DNA from: Hymenobacter amundsenii
Lineage (GTDB): Bacteria; Bacteroidota; Bacteroidia; Cytophagales; Hymenobacteraceae
Length of the DNA stretch: 64,000 nucleotides
Direction: 5' to 3'
Assembly: GCF_002204745.1 (NCBI RefSeq)
Contig: NZ_NIRR01000019.1
Location: 1-64,000 of the forward strand
The notes beneath the pieces were generated by a model. It was not told where the DNA came from. It saw only the letters and a list, made by a program, of their open reading frames with translations, and made no database searches. Made by a program: the position numbers and the translations under genes. Positions 54,487 through 62,713 of this stretch are shown in pieces; position 1 is the first letter of the stretch; the number at the start of each line of letters is the position of its first letter.

Positions 54487-55092
54487 CTAGTAAGCCGAAT
54501 CGGTGTCCTGCTGCTGGCTGATACCAGCGTTGTTGCGGGTGGTTGCGCCACGGTACACCGACTCGCTGCTGCGCTGCCAGGTATCATCGTCGCTGTCCTG
54601 GAAGTTACCCGCGCTGCCGCGGTAGGGCTGGCCTTTCGCGCTGCTTTTCGAGCGCAGGGCCAACCAGCTCAGTCCCGTTACCAACACGGCTCCGCCCAGT
54701 ACCTTTTGGCGGGTCGAAAGCCGGTTCACCTGCTCTACTGCCTTAGTGCCGAATTCCTTGGCTTTCGTGCTCAAGTCTTTGGCCTGCTTAGAAAGCTGAT
54801 TTACATCCACGTTCTGCAGCCACTGCTGCTGGTTGATCCAGGATTTGGCAGCTTCCGGCAAACCTTCGATGGTACTTACAACCCCGCTAGCTTCCTGAGC
54901 GGCCGGCTGGCGGCCGGTGGTTGATGATGAAGAGGACGAGGAAGAGGATGTTTTGGCGGCTGGATCACTATCAGCCGACTGGCTCCGGCTATCGGTAGTA
55001 TCGGCGGCGCGGCTGTTCGCTTCGCTGGCTGGCGTGAACGAAACGTGTTTGTGGGCGGCTTCGCCGGGCTGGTTTGATTTCTGATTGCTCAT
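54487..55092 (-). CDS. Low-complexity protein with one TM, unknown function
   Basis: 201 aa. Disordered Ser/Asp/Ala-rich N-terminus (1-65, with a poly-Ser run at about 49-57), amphipathic helix region (70-120, LSKQAKDLSTKAKEFGTKAVEQV), a TM (about 129-146) and a polar C-terminus. Resembles stress-associated YtxH/DUF883-like layouts, but I cannot assign a family. Confidence 0.7.
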   Translation of the reverse strand: MSNQKSNQPGEAAHKHVSFTPASEANSRAADTTDSRSQSADSDPAAKTSSSSSSSSSTTGRQPAAQEASGVVSTIEGLPEAAKSWINQQQWLQNVDVNQLSKQAKDLSTKAKEFGTKAVEQVNRLSTRQKVLGGAVLVTGLSWLALRSKSSAKGQPYRGSAGNFQDSDDDTWQRSSESVYRGATTRNNAGISQQQDTDSAY

Positions 55093-55281
55093 ATAGAAAG
55101 GTCGTTTAGAGTGAAAGGAACCAGGCCGCCGTAGTGCGGGCTGGTTTTATACTATTATTATTCGTGAGAAAGGGCCGGAAAGTTGCCGCCGGCTCAGGCT
55201 CCGGGCACCCGGCAACCAAACATCTGGCCGCTAGGTGCGTTGGGGTACTGTTCCGTTGTTTTTATAAAGCTCCCCTCCCTT

Positions 55282-56040
55282 ATGCCCTTCACGCCCGTTG
55301 CCGATCCGGCTCGCCGTTTTCAGGATAAAGTCTGTTTCGTAACTGGTTCTACCTCTGGCATTGGCCGCGCCGTAGCCGTGCGCCTGGGCCGCGAGGGAGG
55401 CCGGGTGGTCGTCATCGGGCGCACCGCCGACGAAGGCAAAGAATCGGTTGAGCTAGTGAAGCAGGCCGGCGGGCAGGCCCTGTACATCCGTTGCGACGTG
55501 AGCAAAGACGGCGACCTGAAGCACGCCGTAGAACGCACTATTAAGGAGTGGGGCCGCATCGACGTACTCGTCAGCAACGCCGCCATGATGACCTTCGAGC
55601 CCATCGTGGAGCTCGAACCCAAATCCTGGGACCAGCTCATGCACGTCAACCTGCGCCCCCTCTTCCGGCTCACCCAACTATGCCTGCCCCACATGAAGCA
55701 GGGAGCCATTGTGGCAGTCAGCTCCGTGCACTCCTTCCAGACCACGCCCAACGTAGTGTCGTACGCCACCAGCAAGGGCGCCATTGATGCCTTCGTGCGG
55801 GGAATGAGCCAGGAAATCCCGCACACCCACGCCCGCGTTAACTCGGTGGCCCCCGGCGCCGTCGATACGCCCATGCTCTGGAGCAACCCCAACGTGAAGA
55901 GTGGCAAGGAGAAAATTACCGGCCAAGTGGGTACTCCTGAAGAAATAGCCGCCGCCATTTGCTTCATTGCCTCTCACGAGGCCAGTTTCATCAACGGTAC
56001 TACGCTGGTCGTCGACGGCGGCCGTTTGGCGGCGCTTTAG
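55282..56040 (+). CDS. Short-chain dehydrogenase/reductase (SDR)
   Basis: 252 aa. Rossmann NAD(P)-binding TGSTSGIGRA (near 25-34), NAA motif (VSNAAMMTF), catalytic Ser (VAVSSVHS) and YATSK, and C-terminal VAPGAVDTPM. Resembles glucose-dehydrogenase-type SDRs; substrate unknown. Start MPFTPVADP; earlier in-frame codons lack conservation and are rejected. Confidence 0.92.
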   Translation: MPFTPVADPARRFQDKVCFVTGSTSGIGRAVAVRLGREGGRVVVIGRTADEGKESVELVKQAGGQALYIRCDVSKDGDLKHAVERTIKEWGRIDVLVSNAAMMTFEPIVELEPKSWDQLMHVNLRPLFRLTQLCLPHMKQGAIVAVSSVHSFQTTPNVVSYATSKGAIDAFVRGMSQEIPHTHARVNSVAPGAVDTPMLWSNPNVKSGKEKITGQVGTPEEIAAAICFIASHEASFINGTTLVVDGGRLAAL

Positions 56041-56049
56041 GCAATGAAG

Positions 56050-56104
56050 TGACTTGGTGAATGAGCGAATGGGTGGAAAGCAGCATCACCGAGTCACTCA
56101 TTCA
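56050..56104. repeat. 4-nt-period inverted array at convergent gene ends
   Basis: Plus strand 56050-56077: seven tetrads (TGAC, TTGG, TGAA, TGAG...). Minus strand 56104-56085: five tetrads (TGAA, TGAG, TGAC, TCGG, TGAT). The blocks pair as an imperfect hairpin between the SDR and the HEMEH gene. Confidence 0.65.
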
Positions 56105-56105
56105 C

Positions 56106-56465
56106 TTACTGGCCAGCGCCACGGTGGCGCTCGGCGGCGGTGGGCAGAGGGCGGCCCTGGGCGTAGAGGTGGGCGTCGCGCTCAGCAGCGGCGCGGGCTT
56201 CTATTTCGAAAGGAATCTGGTAATAGCCGTGCCGGGCCCAATCGCGCAGGTAACGGACCAGAAAACCGAGCCGGCCGTGGCGGGCAAACTGCCGGATATG
56301 TTCCATCTCGTGGGCTATCCAGAACGGGTCGCGGAGAAATTGCTCGCGCGAAACACCGCTTAAATGGATGCTATTGCCCAGCACCATTGCCACATTTGGG
56401 GCGGCCAGTTTAAGGCGGGCCAAGCGAGCCAGCGGTGAGTTTTCGACGATACGGGGCAACTCCAT
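56106..56465 (-). CDS. Small zincin-like HExxH protein
   Basis: 119 aa. Seen: HEMEHIRQF (H52, E53, H56), matching the HExxH zinc-peptidase signature, and a possible third ligand in FEIEARAAAERDAH (about 87-97). No signal peptide. Too short for a full known peptidase; resembles DUF4157-type metallopeptidase cores. Activity unproven. Confidence 0.72.
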   Translation of the reverse strand: MELPRIVENSPLARLARLKLAAPNVAMVLGNSIHLSGVSREQFLRDPFWIAHEMEHIRQFARHGRLGFLVRYLRDWARHGYYQIPFEIEARAAAERDAHLYAQGRPLPTAAERHRGAGQ

Positions 56466-56775
56466 AGAAGAGGGACAAAAAGGGGCGTTGTACGTAATAA
56501 GATTCGGGCAAGTTTACATTATTTCATGATTTTTCTTTAAATTAATTACACTATCGCAAGTTTATTCTATTCATTGCTATCAAAAGCTTGGCGCTTCGGG
56601 AATTTTGGACCTAGCTTTACCCTACGGTTGGTCGCCTGCCCGGCAGGTATTGGCCCCCGTTAAGGTCTTAATTTATTCGCTTTTGTCATCCGGATTTGCC
56701 GGTTGCCTATCGATCAACGAACCCCGCCCACACTGCCCGCTAACCCCGGCCGTGCCTCAGCCCCCCCGACGGACA
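56466..56775. other. Intergenic region, no gene seen
   Basis: 310-nt divergent gap. The left half (56500-56600) is AT-rich, with two copies of GCAAGTTTA (near 56508 and 56552), near-matches to a minus-strand -7 box (TAnnCTTG). The right half is the leader of the NlpC gene. No RNA gene or open frame supported. Confidence 0.5.
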
Positions 56776-57381
56776 ATGAAAAACAGCTTACTGTATTGCC
56801 TCGCCGCGGCCTCCATGGTCCTTTCCTTTTTCTTTGAGCAGGCACCGGCTACTTCCGACCGCTTGTTAGTCGCTTCCTCCCAGCAAGCCTCCTTTTTAAG
56901 TGGCTTGCTCCCTTCAGAGGCCGGCGACGAGCCCCGGGTACTGACGCCCTCCGATTCGGTGGCATACAATAAAGCCGCCGAGCGGCTGGGCATCGAAACC
57001 AGCTACACCGAAAATGAGTCGCTGCTTGAAAGCGTTGTATCATGGCTGGGTACCCCCTACCGGTATGGTAGCAGCAGCAAAAGCGGCACCGACTGCTCGG
57101 GCTTCGTGACCCGCGTATTCAAAGAAGTATACGGCCTCACGCTCCAGCGCAGCTCCCGCTCCATGTTCAGCAGCGTGCAACGCGTCGACAAGAAGGATAT
57201 GCAGACCGGCGACTTGGTCTTCTTCCGGCGCGGTCCGGGCCAGCCCATCTACCATGTCGGCATCTACCTAAAGGACCGCAAGTTTGCGCACGCCGCCTGC
57301 AACGGAGGGGTAATGGTTAGCTCCCTTGATCAGGCCTATTACAGCCGCAACTTCTACGCCGCCGGCCGCGTCGACCGTTAA
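56776..57381 (+). CDS. NlpC/P60 peptidoglycan endopeptidase
   Basis: 201 aa. Signal/TM segment (1-25), then NlpC/P60 domain (85-200): nucleophile GTDCSGF (C107), His in YHVGIYL and the third residue in KFAHAACNGGV. Cleaves stem peptides in peptidoglycan. Start MKNSLLYCL chosen; upstream in-frame residues are Pro-rich and unrelated. Confidence 0.93.
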   Translation: MKNSLLYCLAAASMVLSFFFEQAPATSDRLLVASSQQASFLSGLLPSEAGDEPRVLTPSDSVAYNKAAERLGIETSYTENESLLESVVSWLGTPYRYGSSSKSGTDCSGFVTRVFKEVYGLTLQRSSRSMFSSVQRVDKKDMQTGDLVFFRRGPGQPIYHVGIYLKDRKFAHAACNGGVMVSSLDQAYYSRNFYAAGRVDR

Positions 57382-57410
57382 TTCGCACTGCGCCGCCTGC
57401 CCGATTATCG

Positions 57411-57440
57411 CCCCGTCCTGATCCGACGGGGCTTTTTTTT
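57411..57440 (+). terminator. Terminator after NlpC gene
   Basis: 7-bp GC stem (57411-57417/57425-57431) followed by a run of eight T. Confidence 0.85.
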
Positions 57441-57563
57441 GGCGGTTCAGTTACCCGCGGGCATACGTGAAGCAGCGACAAAACAATTTTGGCCTAATGG
57501 AGTATAGCACAACACCGGAGCCGCCCGTTGGTGCTCCCTGTCATTTTTACCTCTCCCCACTTT

Positions 57564-58259
57564 ATGGATAAGCAAAATCCTAAAGGCCAGGACATTGCTT
57601 CCTCGCCCCTGTTCAAGAAGTTTGTCGGCAAAGCCGAGGATTACATCAAGCGGCCTACCCGCATGAAGCAACTGCTGACCGATGCCTACGAAAAGGCCAG
57701 TGAGAAGAAAGACCTCGGCAGCATCGCCCACGAAGCCTGGGAAACCTTCCAGACCTTGCTGCGCATGGTACGTATGTCGATTTCGGGCGAGTACCAGGGC
57801 CTGCCCACCTCCACGGTAGTTGGGGCCGTGGCCGTGACCATCTACTTCCTGAGCCCCATCGACCTGATTCCGGACTTTATCCCGGTACTCGGTCTGCTCG
57901 ACGACGTAGCCCTGGTGGCCTGGTTTAGCACCAGCATCAAGGATGAAATGGACAAGTTCATGGAGTGGGAGGACACCCGGCCTACGCTGGTAGAAGACAC
58001 TTCGAAAAAGGACTCTTTCACCTCGGCCTCAAAGAAGGACGACTCCCCTTCCACTAACTCGGATAGCCGCGCCACGGTCGGCAATATGGGTTCGGATGCC
58101 AACAAGCCTCCGGTAGCCCCTCAGGCCACCTCGACGCCTTCGTCCGCTACGGCCACCCAGTCTGACGTAGCTGCCAATACCACCGACAGCAGCCGCGAGC
58201 CTAACCTTTCGGGCCAGGACCGCCCCAGTGGTGGTAACCTGGGCGGTAACGTCCGCTAG
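57564..58259 (+). CDS. DUF1232 (YkvA-like) membrane protein
   Basis: 231 aa. Helical N-terminus, then DUF1232 core (about 80-125): VVGAVAVTIYFLSPIDLIPDFIPVLGLLDDVALVAW, with the PIDLIPDF signature. C-terminal half (145-231) is Ser/Asp/Ala-rich and disordered. Function unknown; start MDKQNPKG. Confidence 0.86.
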   Translation: MDKQNPKGQDIASSPLFKKFVGKAEDYIKRPTRMKQLLTDAYEKASEKKDLGSIAHEAWETFQTLLRMVRMSISGEYQGLPTSTVVGAVAVTIYFLSPIDLIPDFIPVLGLLDDVALVAWFSTSIKDEMDKFMEWEDTRPTLVEDTSKKDSFTSASKKDDSPSTNSDSRATVGNMGSDANKPPVAPQATSTPSSATATQSDVAANTTDSSREPNLSGQDRPSGGNLGGNVR

Positions 58260-58270
58260 GTTTTATTTGA

Positions 58271-58406
58271 GCTGTTAGCTGTTAGCTGTTAGCTGTTAGC
58301 TGTTAGCTGTTAGCTGAAGAAAACGAAGAAGGCCCCGTGCTCAACCGAGCATGGGGCCTTCTTTTTTGGCGGATTGATAAAGATGTACTAACAGCTAACA
58401 AACTAT
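58271..58406. repeat. GCTGTTA heptamer array and inverted partner
   Basis: Six exact tandem GCTGTTA copies (58271-58312) plus a partial seventh. Opposite-strand heptads of the same motif lie at 58386-58406 and supply the TAG stop of the ACP-like gene. A strong terminator (58329-58367) sits between. Convergent gene ends. Confidence 0.92.
58329..58367. terminator. Bidirectional terminator inside heptamer pair
   Basis: 14-bp stem (58329-58342/58347-58360) with one G-T wobble, 4-nt loop, T-run to 58367 and pyrimidine-rich minus strand. Confidence 0.88.
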
Positions 58407-58675
58407 GCTGCCACTGCCTTCAATGACGCGTGGGAGGCTACGTAATTTACGAAGTCGCCAACCGTAGTCAGGGGGACTTCGTCGGGAATGACAATGTGAA
58501 AGTTACGTTCCAGTTCCAGGATGATGTCGACGACATCAACGGTATCGAAGCCTAGCTCGTGGCTCAGGTTACTACCGATGCGCAAGCGACGGGTTTTGAT
58601 GGCCTTACGCTTGCTGATGATGCGCAGCACCTGCTGCTGGATAGTCTTGGGAGCGGTAGTCGTTGCGGTGAACAT
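58403..58675 (-). CDS. Acyl-carrier-like protein with Thr at the pantetheine site
   Basis: 90 aa, ACP fold: helix I QQVLRIISKRKAI, then LGFDTVDVVDIILELERNF where canonical ACPs have DSL; here Thr45 replaces the serine that carries 4'-phosphopantetheine. Rest matches (IPDEVPLTTVGDFVNYV). Start MFTATTT; the longer reading upstream is rejected. May be an ACP-derived structural protein rather than a carrier. Confidence 0.82.
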   Translation of the reverse strand: MFTATTTAPKTIQQQVLRIISKRKAIKTRRLRIGSNLSHELGFDTVDVVDIILELERNFHIVIPDEVPLTTVGDFVNYVASHASLKAVAA

Positions 58676-58792
58676 ACGAAAAAACGACAGGGTACGAAGG
58701 GTAAAAAAAGCGGCGAGCGTGGCGGCGGCCCGGGAGCCGCGCCCGTTCGGGCGGAGGAGTGCCAAGTTGGTAACAATGGTTGCAAGTCCGCG

Positions 58793-58829
58793 AAAAAAAG
58801 TTCCGGGCATAGGTACCTCTGCCCGGAAC
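58793..58829 (-). terminator. Terminator of the RND pump operon
   Basis: Perfect 10-bp stem (58800-58809/58820-58829) with GGTACC in the loop and a T-run on the minus strand (58799-58793). Confidence 0.9.
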
Positions 58830-58839
58830 CTGCATTGGG

Positions 58840-61800
58840 CTATACGTTGGCCAGAATGGGCGGCGTAGCCGCATCAACCTCTTCCTGGTCGGCCGACATT
58901 TCGGGTTCACCCTTGATGCGGATTTTCAGGCTTTCGGTAATCAGGTACATAACCGGCACCACGACCAGCGTTATGAGCGTTGCGAACACCAGCCCGAAGA
59001 TGATGGTCCAGGCCAGCGGGCCCCAGAACGTCACCGACTCGCCGCCGATGAAGAAGTTGGGGTTACCCGAGTTGAAGAGCTCGTAGAAGTCGATGTTCAG
59101 GCCAATGGCCAGCGGAATCAGGCCCAGCGTGGCGGCCGTGGCCGTCAGGATTACCGGGTTGAGGCGGGTGCGGCCGGCCAGCACAATAGCTTCGCGCAGG
59201 GGCATACCCTGGTCGCGCAGCATATCGGTGAATTCGACGAGCAGGATACCGTTTTTAACTACAATACCGGCCAGGGCAATGATACCTACACCCGTCATCA
59301 CGATGCTAATGTTCATCCCCGTAACGGCCAGGCCCAGCAGCACCCCGATAACCGAGAAGATGATTTCGGCCAGGATGATAATCGGCTTGCTCACCGAGTT
59401 GAATTGCATCACCAGAATGAGAAAAATGAGGCCGATGGCACCCACGGCGGCAATGCCGAGGAAGTCGGAGGTTTCCTTCTGGTCTTCCTGGGCGCCGCCC
59501 ATTTTCACGGTGTAGCCAGGCGGCACCGGGAATGAGCGGAGTGAGGTTTCGATCTGGCTCACCACATCGGGGCCGGTAAAGCCACCGAGCACGTTCGAGG
59601 AAATCGTAATCACGCGCTTCACGTCTTTGCGCTTGATGCCGCCATACGTGGTGCCGTAGCGCACGTCGGCCACCGAGGCAATGGGCACCTGCCGCACTAG
59701 GCCGGTAGCGTCGCGGAAGGTCAGCGGCGAGTTCAGGATGGCGTCGATGTCGGAGCGGTAGGGCTCGGCGTAGCGCACCTGAATCGGGTACTCATCGTCG
59801 GCCGTTTTGAATTTGCTGGCCTCGGTGCCGTAGATGGCCGTGCGCACTTCCATGCCAATCTGAGCGGTGCTGATGCCTTCGCGGTTGGCGCGGGTGCGGT
59901 TGATGTCGACGGCAATTTCGGGGTTGCGGTCTTCCAGGTTCGAGCGCAGCTGCTCGATGCCGCCAATGTTGGCCGAATCGAGGTAGCGCGTCACGCCTTT
60001 CGACAGCTTGATAAGCGTTGGGTAGTCATCACCCGATACCTCGATGGCAATGGGCTTGCCGGTGGGTGGGCCGCTGCTTTCCTGGTCGACCGAAATTTCG
60101 GTGCCCGGAATGCCTTTCACTACCTCCCGGATTTTATCCATGTAGGTGGCCGTTGAAGGGCCGGTCCGGTCGCTCATCTCCTTGAAGGCCACGGCCACTT
60201 TGGCCAGGTTCGACTGCGAGGTACCAGCGGCCGAAGCCTCGCCAGGGTCGGCGGCCCCAATGGCGACGTTGGTAATCACCGATTCCACGTCGGGGTTGTC
60301 CTTCCCGATAACACCGTAGATGCGTTTTTCGAGGATGCGGGCCACCGAGTCGGTCACGGCGACGCGGGTACCGACCGGCATTTTCAGGTAGGTGTACACG
60401 AACTTGGGGTCGCCTTTGGGGAAGAAGTCCACCTTGGGACTCCGGGCCCCGATGGCCACAATCGACAGCACGAACAGCACGACCATGCTTAGCATAATCA
60501 TCTTGGGCCACGAGATAGCCCAGCCCACGAGGCGTCCGTAGGCATTCTGGAAGCGGGGCAGCACCTTGGTCTGGAAGCCGGCAATCAGGTGCACGAACAC
60601 GAAGCGGTTCAGAATGACGAGCACGGCCAGCGTCAGCATCAGGCTGCCCAGGAACGTCGAGCCGAACAGGAAGCCACCGATGGCAATGACTACCATAATG
60701 CCAATGGCAATGGACAACGGCCGGTCCCACTTCGGCTTCTCGCCCGTGTGGTGGTCTTCGCGCTCCATGAAGCTCACGGCAAACACCGGGTTCATAATAA
60801 AGGCCACGATGAGCGACGACATGAGCGTCAGAATTAGGGTAACGGGCAGATAGAACATGAACGAGCCCACGATGCCGGGCCAGAACATGAGCGGTACGAA
60901 CGGGGCCACGGTAGTGAGCGTACCGGCCAGCACCGGAATGAACACTTCGCCGGCGGCATACTTGGCGGCCTGGGCCGTTGTCAGTTCGGGGTGCTCGTGC
61001 AGCAGGCGGTGGGTGTTCTCAATCACCACAATGGCGTCGTCCACCACAATGCCCAGCGCCAGCAGGAAGGCGAAGAGCACAATCATGTTGAGCGAGAAAT
61101 CGAGCGTGGGCAGCAGCACGAAGGCCAAAAACATGCTCAGCGGCACCGACAGGCCTACGAATAGCGCGTTGGTGGTGCCCATGAAGAACATCAGAATTAG
61201 CGTTACCAGAATAAAGCCGATGATGATGGTGTTGATCAGGTCGTGGAGCGTAACGCGGGTGTCGTTGGAGGTGTCGCCGGTGACGGTGATGGTCAACTCC
61301 TGGGGCAGCGTCAGTTCCGCATCGGCAATGATTTCCTTGATTTTGTCGGAAGCATCGATCAGGTTTTCGCCCTGGCGCTTCACCACGTTCAGCGTTACGG
61401 CCGGCTTGCCATCGAGGCGGGCAAAGGACTCGCGGTCCTTGAAGCCGTCGGTGACGGTGGCAATGTCGCCGAGGCGCACAGCCGAGCCGTTGAGATTTTT
61501 GAGCTGGATGTTGGCAATGTTGTCGGCCCGCACATACTGGCCGGCCACGCGCACGGCGCGCTTCTGGTTGCCCACGTCCACGGTACCGCCCGAAATGGTC
61601 ACGTTCTCGCGGGCAATGGCGGCGCTGATGTCCGAAAAGCTCAGGCGCGAGGCCCGCAGCCGGTTCAGGTCCACGTCCACGTTCACCTGCTGGTCGAGGG
61701 CACCAATAATATCGACGCGGGTGATTTCGGGCAGGGCCTCAATCTTGTCCTGGAAGTCGTCGGCGTACTTTTTCAGCTGGCTGATAGGCAGGTTGCCGGC

Positions 61801-62253
61801 CAAGTTGATGTTCATAATCGGCACCTCCGATAGGTTGACTTCCTGCACGGTGGGCGGCGAGGGCAGGTCGTTGGGCAGCTCGGAGCTGGCCTTGTCCACG
61901 GCGTCCTTGATGAGCTGCTTGGCGTACTGCACATCGACGCCGGAGGTAAACTCCACGTCGACGATGGCGTAATCCTGGTTCGAGGTTGAAGAAATCTTCT
62001 TCACCCCGTTCACACTCTTAATCTCCTTTTCGAGCTGGCGCGTGACCAGGTTCTCGATGTCGGTAGGCGAAGTACCGGGGTAAATCGTGGCCACGATAAT
62101 GCGCGGAATCACGATGTCGGGAAACTTCTCCTTGCCCAGGTTGATGTAGGCAAAGATGCCCATGATGGTGAGAATAAGCGTGACAATGTAAATCGTCGTC
62201 TTATTGTCAATGGACCAACTGGTGGGTCCGAATTCTTTTCCGGTGTCCTGCAT
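58840..62253 (-). CDS. RND efflux pump (AcrB/HAE1 family)
   Basis: 1137 aa. Proton-driven inner-membrane exporter. Seen: N-terminal TM at about 20-38, GKEKFPDIVIPRIIV, periplasmic porter domain, TM4 Asp pair in GIVVDDAIVVIEN (D405, D406), and a second half repeating the TM set. Works with the membrane fusion protein and TolC gene upstream. Substrate unknown. Confidence 0.95.
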   Translation of the reverse strand: MQDTGKEFGPTSWSIDNKTTIYIVTLILTIMGIFAYINLGKEKFPDIVIPRIIVATIYPGTSPTDIENLVTRQLEKEIKSVNGVKKISSTSNQDYAIVDVEFTSGVDVQYAKQLIKDAVDKASSELPNDLPSPPTVQEVNLSEVPIMNINLAGNLPISQLKKYADDFQDKIEALPEITRVDIIGALDQQVNVDVDLNRLRASRLSFSDISAAIARENVTISGGTVDVGNQKRAVRVAGQYVRADNIANIQLKNLNGSAVRLGDIATVTDGFKDRESFARLDGKPAVTLNVVKRQGENLIDASDKIKEIIADAELTLPQELTITVTGDTSNDTRVTLHDLINTIIIGFILVTLILMFFMGTTNALFVGLSVPLSMFLAFVLLPTLDFSLNMIVLFAFLLALGIVVDDAIVVIENTHRLLHEHPELTTAQAAKYAAGEVFIPVLAGTLTTVAPFVPLMFWPGIVGSFMFYLPVTLILTLMSSLIVAFIMNPVFAVSFMEREDHHTGEKPKWDRPLSIAIGIMVVIAIGGFLFGSTFLGSLMLTLAVLVILNRFVFVHLIAGFQTKVLPRFQNAYGRLVGWAISWPKMIMLSMVVLFVLSIVAIGARSPKVDFFPKGDPKFVYTYLKMPVGTRVAVTDSVARILEKRIYGVIGKDNPDVESVITNVAIGAADPGEASAAGTSQSNLAKVAVAFKEMSDRTGPSTATYMDKIREVVKGIPGTEISVDQESSGPPTGKPIAIEVSGDDYPTLIKLSKGVTRYLDSANIGGIEQLRSNLEDRNPEIAVDINRTRANREGISTAQIGMEVRTAIYGTEASKFKTADDEYPIQVRYAEPYRSDIDAILNSPLTFRDATGLVRQVPIASVADVRYGTTYGGIKRKDVKRVITISSNVLGGFTGPDVVSQIETSLRSFPVPPGYTVKMGGAQEDQKETSDFLGIAAVGAIGLIFLILVMQFNSVSKPIIILAEIIFSVIGVLLGLAVTGMNISIVMTGVGIIALAGIVVKNGILLVEFTDMLRDQGMPLREAIVLAGRTRLNPVILTATAATLGLIPLAIGLNIDFYELFNSGNPNFFIGGESVTFWGPLAWTIIFGLVFATLITLVVVPVMYLITESLKIRIKGEPEMSADQEEVDAATPPILANV

Positions 62254-62261
62254 GGGTGAAG

Positions 62262-62296
62262 AAGCTAGGAGTTAGAAGCTAGGAGTCAGAAGACTG
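62262..62296. repeat. 7-nt-period array, right flank of four-helix gene (3' side)
   Basis: Five heptads of YAGRAGN type on the plus strand (TAGGAGT, TAGAAGC...). Overlaps the end of the four-helix-bundle gene and provides its TAG stop. Inverted partner at 62679-62713. Confidence 0.85.
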
Positions 62297-62665
62297 GAGG
62301 GAGGCGCGGATGGATTTTCCGTATGCCTCAAGCAGCCTGCCTACTTCGTTCGCTTGTTCAATGAGTAATTCGGTGTCGGCGTAGCCTAAGTCGCGGCTCA
62401 GCAGAAAGTAATAGTGGGCTTCTTCGAGCGAGCCCTCGGCCGTATTGAAGAACCGAAGTTTGTCGCGGGGCCCGCGCTTGCGGAAACCCTCGGCAATGTT
62501 GGCCGGAACCGACACCGCCGCCCGCCGAAGCTGGGAGGTAAGAGCGAACAATTCGTGCTTAGGAAATGATTCGGTTGCCTTATAGACCATCAATACCAAC
62601 TGGTGGGCTTTCTGCCACACCACGAGTTGCTGAAAGTTCTTCGCAGGCTCCCGTTTCACTTCCAT
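62279..62665 (-). CDS. Four-helix-bundle protein (23S rRNA intervening-sequence / S23 type)
   Basis: 128 aa, all helical. Signature: LVVWQKAHQLVLMVYKATESFP, LTSQLRRAAVSVPANIAEG, TAEGSLEEAHYY. This family (TIGR02436) is encoded in rRNA intervening sequences and is related to Avd of diversity-generating retroelements. Here it sits between the pump and fusion-protein genes, bracketed by inverted heptamer arrays. Function unknown. Confidence 0.92.
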   Translation of the reverse strand: MEVKREPAKNFQQLVVWQKAHQLVLMVYKATESFPKHELFALTSQLRRAAVSVPANIAEGFRKRGPRDKLRFFNTAEGSLEEAHYYFLLSRDLGYADTELLIEQANEVGRLLEAYGKSIRASLQSSDS

Positions 62666-62678
62666 GAGTCAACGCACA

Positions 62679-62713
62679 AATTCTATCTTCTAGCTCCTGA
62701 CTCCTAGCTCCTA
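62679..62713. repeat. 7-nt-period array, 5' side of four-helix gene
   Basis: Five heptads on the minus strand (TAGGAGC, TAGGAGT, CAGGAGC, TAGAAGA, TAGAATT). Contains the TAG stop of the membrane fusion gene as its first unit. Inverted relative to 62262-62296. Confidence 0.85.

Noticed and set aside
58271..58317. CRISPR-like repeat
   Set aside because: 7-nt units without spacers; a simple tandem repeat, and no cas genes.
60857..61972. 371-aa open frame on the plus strand
   Set aside because: Lies wholly antisense to the RND pump; Ser/Thr/Arg-rich with no domain.
62279..62665. Diversity-generating retroelement (Avd accessory gene)
   Set aside because: No reverse transcriptase, template or variable repeat nearby; matches the rRNA intervening-sequence protein family better.
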